A program made the position numbers and the translations under genes. From contig JACRFG010000079.1 of assembly GCA_016234345.1 (NCBI GenBank), forward strand, positions 1-13,555: a DNA stretch of 13,555 nucleotides, in the 5' to 3' direction. A model generated the notes under the pieces. The model was given only the letters and a program-made list of their open reading frames with translations. It made no database searches and was not told the DNA's origin. Positions 1 to 5,068 of this stretch are shown one piece after another. Numbering within the stretch: position 1 is the stretch's first letter; the number at the start of each line of letters is the position of its first letter. The DNA is from Candidatus Jorgensenbacteria bacterium. GTDB taxonomy: Bacteria > Patescibacteriota > Minisyncoccia > UBA6257 > GWB1-50-10.

Positions 1-79
1 ACTCCTTAAGAACACCACCTTCATTAAACGCGGGGATGATAAAAATATAGTCTAACGTTTCCGTATTTTTTTTATCCAT
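1..79 (-). CDS. Family 2 glycosyltransferase, N-terminal fragment (runs off left edge)
   Basis: An ATG at 79 opens a minus-strand frame of 26 complete codons that leaves the window without a stop. After a short polar start it reads DYIFIIPAFNEGGVLKE. This is the first beta strand and nucleotide-binding start of GT-A fold family 2 glycosyltransferases, where the I-P-A-(F/Y)-N-E signature is nearly universal. Enzymes of this group include polyprenyl-phosphate mannose/glucose synthases and sugar transferases to lipid or polysaccharide acceptors; the fragment is too short to choose. It starts 9 bases after the stop of the PMT-family gene, so the two are probably co-transcribed. A GT2 making a lipid-linked sugar would fit as donor supplier for the PMT enzyme, but that is inference. 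No clear ribosome binding site is visible. Confidence 0.8.
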   Translation of the reverse strand, partial: MDKKNTETLDYIFIIPAFNEGGVLKE

Positions 80-88
80 ATTATAATC

Positions 89-1477
89 TTAGTTAAATAA
101 AAACTGCGGCCATCCATATGTTAATGGCGCAACGAGGAGAAAGGCTATGATTATTGTCGCGATAAGTAAGGTCATAATCATTGATTTCTTGGAGGAAATA
201 GACAACATGAGCTCGTTTTGAATGAAGAGCGAAGCGATACAGATACTAAATATAAGAGCGGGGAAATAGTGGTACAAGAATGCCGGCCGTTCAATAAGAG
301 CGAATGGTAGAAGAGAAGAGAAATATCCGATTATAAGTAGCCAGAAATTCCGGTGTTGTGCGTTTTGTAACAGATAGCGTTTATTGTAGGCGAGGACGGC
401 CAATACAGAAAAAAGACTTAAAGCCCATATTACTGGGTTGCCAACGAGACTAATGCTTTGGGTTGCTCCGGGACTTTCTCGAAAGTATGGCATCGTTTTA
501 GTCATGAATGGCCACGTGTACCAATGACTTTGGAATGGATGCGTCGGTACGCCCCCGGTATAACCCGAAAGCATTATATAGAATTCGATGGCCGAAAGTT
601 TTATATAAGGTGCGATAGGATTAAGGAATGAAAGTGTGCCGCCGAAATTCAGACTAGCTGCAGGTTTGAAATCTGATATCAGTGATTGGTAAAGTTTAAA
701 ACTTTGATTGACTGGTATGATGGATGGGTTTACAACGAGTAAAAAAAGTGCGAGTACGCCAAAACCGGTGGCGAGGAAAATCAAAAATCTTCGAATAGCC
801 GTCCACCTAGCCTCACCTTTTGTTAATACAATCAAAGCGATAACCGGACCTATAAATACAACACCAATAAGTTTTGTGCTTAAAGCGAATCCCCACATGA
901 GACCAGCCAATAATGGAGCCGGCTTTTTTTTGAAAAAAAGCGCAAGAGCAAAAAATCCAAAAGTCAGATAAACCCCATTTAATAGAATAAGTCTTGTTTC
1001 AAGGAGAAGCGCATTGTCAAAAATCGTAAGAAACATAGCCAGTATTGCCGGCAGTTCTTTGTGGGTTAATGCTTTTGTGAAAACGTAAACGGAAAGCCCG
1101 AGTAGAATACCGAAAACGGCGCTCATAATTCTGAGCGATAGGTAAGGAAAGGAGCCGAATTCTTTGACCGGAGTTTTTATTTCAATTTCGTCCGTTTTAG
1201 GATTCCTTTTTATTTCAACAAAACGTGGATTAGCCTGATATCGGGCTGGATCGTTCAAGGTAAGTATCGCAGAATAGAGAATTTTGCCGAGCGGCGGATG
1301 GATATCGAAGAAAGGCGTATGAGTCGCATAATGCGTTGCGTAGCTTGCAAAATGTGCTTCGTCAAAAACAGGTTTAGCCGGGTACGAAAGGTTAATCGTA
1401 TGCAACCCCACATTTATGAGGATGAGGATAAGAATTATTGATAGTAAGAATTTATTTCCGGTTTCGGATTGATTCAT
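89..1477 (-). CDS. PMT-family (GT39) dolichyl/polyprenyl-phosphate-mannose protein mannosyltransferase-like membrane protein
   Basis: This 462-residue polytopic membrane protein begins with a membrane helix (about residues 10-28). It is followed by the external loop typical of the protein O-mannosyltransferase family: an Asp-Glu pair in PVFDEAHF (D39, E40) and FFDIHPPLGK (56-65), close to the family's catalytic DE and HPPLGK motifs. The rest is a series of hydrophobic helices ending at an extremely hydrophobic C terminus. Family members take a sugar from a polyprenyl phosphate on the outer face of the membrane and transfer it to Ser/Thr of exported proteins; the ArnT branch modifies lipid A instead. 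A protein target is more likely here because exported pilin-like proteins are encoded just upstream. The length is somewhat shorter than eukaryotic PMTs and normal for bacterial ones. The GT2 gene follows after 9 bases. The ATG at 1477 has no evident SD. Confidence 0.85.
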   Translation of the reverse strand: MNQSETGNKFLLSIILILILINVGLHTINLSYPAKPVFDEAHFASYATHYATHTPFFDIHPPLGKILYSAILTLNDPARYQANPRFVEIKRNPKTDEIEIKTPVKEFGSFPYLSLRIMSAVFGILLGLSVYVFTKALTHKELPAILAMFLTIFDNALLLETRLILLNGVYLTFGFFALALFFKKKPAPLLAGLMWGFALSTKLIGVVFIGPVIALIVLTKGEARWTAIRRFLIFLATGFGVLALFLLVVNPSIIPVNQSFKLYQSLISDFKPAASLNFGGTLSFLNPIAPYIKLSAIEFYIMLSGYTGGVPTHPFQSHWYTWPFMTKTMPYFRESPGATQSISLVGNPVIWALSLFSVLAVLAYNKRYLLQNAQHRNFWLLIIGYFSSLLPFALIERPAFLYHYFPALIFSICIASLFIQNELMLSISSKKSMIMTLLIATIIIAFLLVAPLTYGWPQFLFN

Positions 1478-1520
1478 AGCCGTTCGTTGGTGTTTTTATG
1501 ATAGATTAGAGCTTGAGTAA

Positions 1521-1551
1521 ACAAAACACCCCTACAGACGGGGGTTTTGTT
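1521..1551 (-). terminator. Intrinsic terminator after the first pilin gene, possibly bidirectional
   Basis: The arms at 1521-1532 (acaaaacacccc) and 1540-1550 (gggggttttgt) pair with one bulged base around a 7-base loop. On the minus strand the hairpin lies shortly after the TAA of the pilin gene and ends in a U-rich arm. It separates pilin transcription from the PMT gene, which probably has its own start in the roughly 45 bases beyond it. I found no strong promoter there, only a weak TATCAT-like box. Confidence 0.75.
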
Positions 1552-1569
1552 TTATGACTATGAAGCGTA

Positions 1570-1911
1570 TTAAACCGAAAGTAACGTAACGACGATTCCT
1601 CGTACGGCTGTAGCCATGACCGCAACCGCAAGTGCTACTGCCGTATAGACTAGCATTTGCTTTGCGCCGCGAACTTTTTCTTCATCACCACCGGCTGTGA
1701 GGTATCCGAATGCCGCGAGCACTATGAAAATTCCAGCAATACCAAAGAAAATGGCTTGGAACCATCCAAGAATGCTGTTCAAAAGCGTCGGTAATTGGGT
1801 AATCGAAGTAATCGGGGCAGAAACCGGCGTTGTCAACTGAGCAAACGTAACTAATGGTATTGTTCCAATAGTCACGCTCAATGTTTTTATTGCTATTTTT
1901 TTCAAAAACAT
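1570..1911 (-). CDS. T4SS pilin-like (TrbC/VirB2-type) protein, paralogue 1
   Basis: A 113-residue exported two-helix protein. Residues 1-25 form a signal peptide (MFLKK, a hydrophobic stretch, then TFAQ). A Thr/Ser/Pro-rich stretch (26-42) and an amphipathic segment with LLNSILGWFQ lead to membrane helix 1 (about 50-71), a charged turn AGGDEEKVRGAKQ (73-85) and membrane helix 2 (about 86-110). This is the layout of VirB2/TrbC-like pilins, and specifically of the short 'T4SS pilin' family common in Patescibacteria and mycoplasmas. A TTG at 1917 would add two residues. I chose the ATG at 1911 because the resulting signal peptide matches the paralogues in length. It is the most divergent of the three close paralogues and has its own promoter and terminator. 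The pilus or secretion role is inferred from family; no VirB4-like ATPase is in the window. Confidence 0.85.
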   Translation of the reverse strand: MFLKKIAIKTLSVTIGTIPLVTFAQLTTPVSAPITSITQLPTLLNSILGWFQAIFFGIAGIFIVLAAFGYLTAGGDEEKVRGAKQMLVYTAVALAVAVMATAVRGIVVTLLSV

Positions 1912-1953
1912 AGGCAATAATAGTTTAAAAATCGACCCTTTACGTTTGATGTG

Positions 1954-1982
1954 AATATACTATTTTTGTGCATAAAAAGCAA
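1954..1982 (-). promoter_or_regulatory. Sigma70-type promoter of pilin paralogue 1
   Basis: On the minus strand TTGCTT (1982-1977) is followed after exactly 17 bases by TATATT (1959-1954). The -35 box overlaps the foot and U-tract of the preceding terminator hairpin. The predicted start leaves a leader of about 35 bases containing the GGTCGA motif. Confidence 0.65.
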
Positions 1983-2010
1983 TCCCACGAGTCCGAAGAC
2001 TAATGGGATT
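1971..2010 (-). terminator. Intrinsic terminator after pilin paralogue 2, with a UUCG tetraloop
   Basis: Read on the minus strand, AATCCCATTAGTC and GACTCGTGGGATT pair with one wobble and one mismatch around a C(UUCG)G tetraloop, an unusually stable loop. GCTTTTTATG follows. It lies about 30 bases after the TAA of the upstream pilin gene. Confidence 0.8.
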
Positions 2011-2041
2011 ACAAGACTAAACGTAAATAAAGATATGTAGA

Positions 2042-2377
2042 TTATACTCGGAGAAGACTTACTACTATACCTTGTACGGCTGTAGCCATAACTGCGACAG
2101 CAATGGCGACAACTGCATAGATAACCATTTGTTTAGCCGATTTTACTTTTTCTTCGTCGCCGCCGGCGGTCAAATATTGAAAGGCCGCGAGTACGATAAA
2201 GATGGCAGCAATACTGAAAAAGATTACCTGAAACCACCCGAGAATACTGGTTAAGAGTCTTGGTACCGTGGTAATTGATGTGATTGGGGCGGTGACTGGC
2301 TGAGTGACTTGAGCAAATGAAATGAGCGGAAGTAACGCCATTCCCACCGTAGTCGCTACCTTAGTAATTGATTTCAT
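2042..2377 (-). CDS. T4SS pilin-like (TrbC/VirB2-type) protein, paralogue 2
   Basis: A 111-residue protein with a signal peptide ending FAQ (residues 21-23), a Thr/Pro-rich exported stretch (VTQPVTAPITSITTVP, 24-39), membrane helix 1 (about 50-70), the charged turn AGGDEEKVKSAKQ (71-83) and membrane helix 2 (about 85-108). By direct comparison it matches paralogue 3 at 93 of 111 positions (about 84%) without gaps; most differences fall in the signal peptide. The two clearly arose by tandem duplication. Mature VirB2-like pilins assemble into a filament after signal removal and membrane insertion; that role here is inferred from family. It carries its own promoter and terminator. The start at 2377 has only a weak GGA upstream. 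Confidence 0.87.
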   Translation of the reverse strand: MKSITKVATTVGMALLPLISFAQVTQPVTAPITSITTVPRLLTSILGWFQVIFFSIAAIFIVLAAFQYLTAGGDEEKVKSAKQMVIYAVVAIAVAVMATAVQGIVVSLLRV

Positions 2378-2423
2378 GATAGTTTCCGTAGCTTATTTTT
2401 CGACCTTTATGCTACTAATCTAT

Positions 2424-2452
2424 ATATTAGCATAACATTCTTTAATTGTTAA
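2424..2452 (-). promoter_or_regulatory. Extended -10 promoter of pilin paralogue 2
   Basis: On the minus strand TTAACA (2452-2447), a 17-base spacer ending in TGC, and TAATAT (2429-2424) form a good sigma70 promoter with a TGN extension. It begins directly at the end of the palindromic terminator of the preceding gene. The GGTCGA leader motif follows 13 bases after the -10 box. Confidence 0.65.
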
Positions 2453-2486
2453 AAACAAACGCCAGGAAATTTCCTGGCGTTTGTTG
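2451..2486 (-). terminator. Intrinsic terminator after pilin paralogue 3: perfect 32-bp palindrome
   Basis: Positions 2454-2485 are a perfect inverted repeat, AACAAACGCCAGGAAA plus its exact complement. On the minus strand it ends in GTTTGTTTTTAAC, giving the U-tract. The G+C-rich core GCCAGGAAA and the long stem make this the strongest hairpin in the pilin cluster. T-runs on both sides would let it work in either direction. Confidence 0.85.
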
Positions 2487-2511
2487 TTTTAGAGTCTATA
2501 TTAAATAGTTT

Positions 2512-2847
2512 TTATACTCTCAAGATGCTTGTAACAATGCCTTGTACGGCTGTGGCCATAACTGCGACAGCAATGGCAACAACTGCGTAGATGATCATCT
2601 GTTTGGCTTTCTTAACCTTTTCTTCATCGCCGGCCGCGGTCAAATATTGGAAGGCCGCGAGTACGATAAAGATGGCAGCAATGCCGAAGAAGATGACCTG
2701 AAACCATCCGAGAATACTGTTTAAAAGTCTCGGTACCTGCGTAATGGAAGTTACCGGAGCGGTGACTGGCTGGGTGACTTGAGCGAAAGCTACAAACGGT
2801 AGCGCGATTGCTCCTACCGTAGCTGCGATTTTAGCGATTGATTTCAT
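2512..2847 (-). CDS. T4SS pilin-like (TrbC/VirB2-type) protein, paralogue 3
   Basis: A 111-residue protein with a signal peptide ending FAQ (residues 21-23), a Thr/Pro/Ser-rich mature N terminus (VTQPVTAPVTSITQVP), amphipathic RLLNSILGWFQ, membrane helix 1 (about 50-70), the turn AAGDEEKVKKAKQ and membrane helix 2 (about 85-108). It is the close sister of paralogue 2 (about 84% identical). Its first turn glycine is replaced by Ala (AAGDEE against AGGDEE). It is preceded by an extended -10 promoter with a perfect TATAAT and by two copies of the leader motif spaced one helical turn apart. This suggests it may be the most strongly expressed of the three. The function as pilus or secretion-channel subunit is inferred from family. 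Confidence 0.87.
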   Translation of the reverse strand: MKSIAKIAATVGAIALPFVAFAQVTQPVTAPVTSITQVPRLLNSILGWFQVIFFGIAAIFIVLAAFQYLTAAGDEEKVKKAKQMIIYAVVAIAVAVMATAVQGIVTSILRV

Positions 2848-2884
2848 GGTCGTAAACTTAGATAAAGTCTCTAATGATTAAAGA

Positions 2885-2906
2885 TTCGACCTTTTTCGAC
2901 CTTTTT
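2885..2906 (-). promoter_or_regulatory. Tandem GGTCGA leader motif upstream of pilin paralogue 3
   Basis: On the minus strand AAAAAGGTCGAA occurs twice (2906-2895 and 2896-2885) with a 10-base period. Single copies of the same element lie before paralogue 2 (2410-2399, ATAAAGGTCGAA) and paralogue 1 (1943-1932, GTAAAGGGTCGA). In each case it starts 10-14 bases downstream of the predicted -10 box. The shared sequence and position outside coding DNA point to a regulatory or early-transcript element; the binding factor is unknown. Confidence 0.55.
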
Positions 2907-2920
2907 AGGATCGTTTTTTT

Positions 2921-2929
2921 ATTATAGCA
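2921..2929 (-). promoter_or_regulatory. Extended -10 promoter of pilin paralogue 3
   Basis: On the minus strand TGCTATAAT is a perfect extended -10 element immediately after the stop of the upstream pilin-like gene. No good -35 hexamer is present at 17 bases, which is common for TGN promoters. The leader would be about 65 bases and includes the tandem motif. Confidence 0.65.
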
Positions 2930-2936
2930 CAGCTGT

Positions 2937-3290
2937 TTATTGAATAATGCTGGCTATAATGCTGGTGATTCCACCAGCAACTAATACTATAGCATATCCG
3001 ATGACTGCGTACAAGATTGTCATTTTACCCCGGCTGAATTTCTCCGGATCGCCTGAAGCGAAGAGAATTTGAAAAGCGCCGACTACAACCATGATGCCGA
3101 CTAAGGGTGGCGCGATGTAAACCTGGAGTGCACCGAGAACCGCGTTTAAAATTGCGATTGTGCTTGTAGCTCGGATGTAGTTTGGTAATTCAATGGTCGT
3201 GGTTGTTTGAGCAAGCACCCAGGGCACGGCGAATATAAAATTTACTAGTCCTATAACAGACGCTATGAATTGTTTTATATCCCTCCTCAT
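2937..3290 (-). CDS. Divergent T4SS pilin-like protein (two-helix, 117 aa)
   Basis: The signal peptide covers residues 1-28 (MRRDIKQF, a hydrophobic core, then VLAQ). A Thr-rich segment (TTTTIELPNYIRATST) follows, then membrane helix 1 (about 58-78), the turn ASGDPEKFSRGK (78-89) and membrane helix 2 (about 90-115). The layout matches the neighbouring pilins, but the sequence is only distantly related: SGDPEKFSRGKM replaces GGDEEKVKxAKQM. It could be a minor pilin or an adaptor of the same channel. It lies 14 bases after the Cys-bearing pilin-like gene, so the two are probably co-transcribed. The ATG at 3290 has no SD upstream, while codons 2 and 3 themselves form AGGAGG. No alternative in-frame start lies close behind, so I keep this ATG. 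No terminator follows before the next promoter. Confidence 0.8.
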   Translation of the reverse strand: MRRDIKQFIASVIGLVNFIFAVPWVLAQTTTTIELPNYIRATSTIAILNAVLGALQVYIAPPLVGIMVVVGAFQILFASGDPEKFSRGKMTILYAVIGYAIVLVAGGITSIIASIIQ

Positions 3291-3304
3291 TTAATGATTT
3301 GATT

Positions 3305-3730
3305 TTAACATGTTACTCGATTCCAGGGGAGGGCAATGTTGCCGGTTAAAATATGAAGAAGGGTGTTTACAATAACCCAAGCAGCTAGAGTTATACATAA
3401 TCCAATGAATGCAGCAGTGATTATTGATTTTGATTGACGTACTCGTTCCTCCGACCCACCCGCGATCATGAGTATTACCGCGCCGTAGACGATTATTGCT
3501 ACCGCAATGGGAATGGCAATGTCAAAAGCGAAACGTATTATGTTTTGTATGACAACCAAACCATCGCAGAAACTGCAAGGTTTATTAGGGCCGCCGATAT
3601 AGCTTGTGGCTGCGCAAGTTGTTGATGCCCAAATTCCCTTTCCGCCGGGGATAGGAGGTCCGGCTGATACGGTTTGGGTAAATACAACTAGAATTGTAAT
3701 GCCCACAAGTATTAATGAGGCGATTTTCAT
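3305..3730 (-). CDS. T4SS pilin-like protein with cysteine-bearing exported loop (141 aa)
   Basis: A signal peptide (residues 1-23, ending TVSA) is followed by an exported domain of about 40 residues with three cysteines (C39, C52, C55, the last two as PCSFC). Membrane helix 1 (about 67-90), the turn AGGSEERVRQSKS (90-102), membrane helix 2 (about 103-128) and a short tail ending in C141 come next; C112 lies within helix 2. The helix-turn-helix core equals that of the neighbouring pilins. The longer Cys-containing N-terminal loop and tail suggest disulphides outside the membrane and a specialised or minor subunit. It follows the solute-binding protein gene by 11 bases, so it sits at the end of the gyrA operon and could be expressed differently from the three promoter-bearing pilins. 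GAG lies five bases before the ATG as a weak SD. Confidence 0.8.
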   Translation of the reverse strand: MKIASLILVGITILVVFTQTVSAGPPIPGGKGIWASTTCAATSYIGGPNKPCSFCDGLVVIQNIIRFAFDIAIPIAVAIIVYGAVILMIAGGSEERVRQSKSIITAAFIGLCITLAAWVIVNTLLHILTGNIALPWNRVTC

Positions 3731-3741
3731 ATCTCGTTATA

Positions 3742-5061
3742 TTATAACGATCGGCGGGACAATATGCTTGTGACTGATCCTTGGGCTTCTTCAAGAGCAC
3801 TTCCAGGATTTTTCGCGCCCGTGATTACTGATTCTATAAGACCGGAGAAAACCTGATCAACATTTAAAGAGTCAACTTTTGGCCATGCCCGAGCTATAAG
3901 CGCTTGTTTAGCAAATACAGCCATATCCGGATTTGAAGGATCGTTTATGGCTTGGTTTATTAATGTGAGCAAGGCTGGCGGCCGTTTGGTTACGAAGAGT
4001 TGGCTCGAAACATTACTTTCGTTCGTGGTGAGTTCAAGAATAAAATCCCAAGCGACATCAGGAGCTTTAGATTGTTTAGAGGTAACGTAGCCGAAGTAAC
4101 TTGCGTAGGTTATGTGCTTAACAGCACTTTTCGGTTGGAGTATGGGAGATACAAAAGCATTCAGGAAAGCGTTTTTAGATTTCGCCTCGGCAAGCGTGGT
4201 TGAATAGCCGAACATCATGGCTATTTTTTCTTGTCCGAAGAAATCAACGTCGCGAGGCAGCGTGTCGTTCCAGGTGTAGCTGTCCTTGGTGGCATCAGAG
4301 AATTGGGTGTAAAAATTAAGAGCATTTAAGCCTAGTTCGGATGCAAAAACAGCCGCCGACACATCATTTTTAACCATAGTAGTGCCGGTTTGAAGCATAA
4401 GGAGCGAAAGAATATCGGAGGCAGCCGTCACTGTTTTTCCGGATCCGCCGATAGAAGCTGCGGCTTCGACTATCTTTGTTCGTTCCTTCTTTGTGAGTTT
4501 TGGAATCACGCTTTTGAAATCTTCCCAGGTTCCCGGTGGAAAAACTATGCCGGCGCGGTTCAAGATATCACGGTTAACGATGAGCGCGAGCGTATCTATT
4601 GAAGTCGGCAGGGCAAAGATAAAGCCTTGCGGTGCAAAATCTTGTTCGACTATGGCCGGAAAAAGTTCGCGGAGACGGTAGATCGATAGCTTATTCGGGT
4701 CAACCGGTAAGGCTTTATTGGTGTATTTCAAAAGATCGGTATTTTTTATTGTGAATACGTCCGGTCCACGCCCTTCGGCTAGTGCTTCGATAAGATCGTG
4801 TTCGTAGGTTTTGATATCGTTAAAAGAACGATATTTAACCGTAACGTGCGGATATATATATTTGAAATTTTGGATAGTAGCAGTATAGGCATCGGGACCA
4901 TCAAATAATCCCCAGAATTCCAGAGTTATTTCTTTCTCTGTTGGTCCGCCGCCCCCCGGCTGGAGTTTTAGTCCCGGAATTATGCCTAAAAATAGGAGCG
5001 TAACTATTGTTATTAAAAATAAGATAACGCCGATAAAGATAAATTGATTTTTGGAGATCAT
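3742..5061 (-). CDS. Membrane-anchored extracellular solute-binding protein, family 1 (MalE/UgpB-like)
   Basis: A 439-residue protein. Residues 7-29 form one membrane segment without a lipobox cysteine, followed by a Pro-Gly-rich linker (LQPGGGGPTEKE). The rest has the features of ABC sugar-type binding proteins: ITLEFWGLFDG as first strand, an F-K-Y-I-Y-P-H-V-T-V stretch, GRGPDVFTIKNTD, FALPTSIDTLALIVNRDIL, GTWEDFKSVIPKL, and later KIAMMFGYSTTLAEAK and APDVAWDFILELTT. Such proteins capture sugars or oligosaccharides and hand them to a permease. No permease or ATPase gene is in the window, so it may serve an unlinked transporter or have been recruited to another surface role. It lies 7 bases after gyrA and 11 bases before the Cys-bearing pilin-like gene, inside one run of minus-strand genes. 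No SD is visible before the ATG. Confidence 0.85.
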   Translation of the reverse strand: MISKNQFIFIGVILFLITIVTLLFLGIIPGLKLQPGGGGPTEKEITLEFWGLFDGPDAYTATIQNFKYIYPHVTVKYRSFNDIKTYEHDLIEALAEGRGPDVFTIKNTDLLKYTNKALPVDPNKLSIYRLRELFPAIVEQDFAPQGFIFALPTSIDTLALIVNRDILNRAGIVFPPGTWEDFKSVIPKLTKKERTKIVEAAASIGGSGKTVTAASDILSLLMLQTGTTMVKNDVSAAVFASELGLNALNFYTQFSDATKDSYTWNDTLPRDVDFFGQEKIAMMFGYSTTLAEAKSKNAFLNAFVSPILQPKSAVKHITYASYFGYVTSKQSKAPDVAWDFILELTTNESNVSSQLFVTKRPPALLTLINQAINDPSNPDMAVFAKQALIARAWPKVDSLNVDQVFSGLIESVITGAKNPGSALEEAQGSVTSILSRRSL

Positions 5062-5068
5062 GAATGTT

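Noticed and set aside
708..971. An 87-codon plus-strand frame within the PMT-family gene.
   Set aside because: It is a shadow of a clearly recognised membrane protein gene and has no SD or family features.
2454..2485. The perfect 32-bp palindrome considered as a recombination or attachment site.
   Set aside because: It sits right after a pilin gene, has U-tracts, and is followed directly by the next promoter, so an intrinsic terminator explains it fully.
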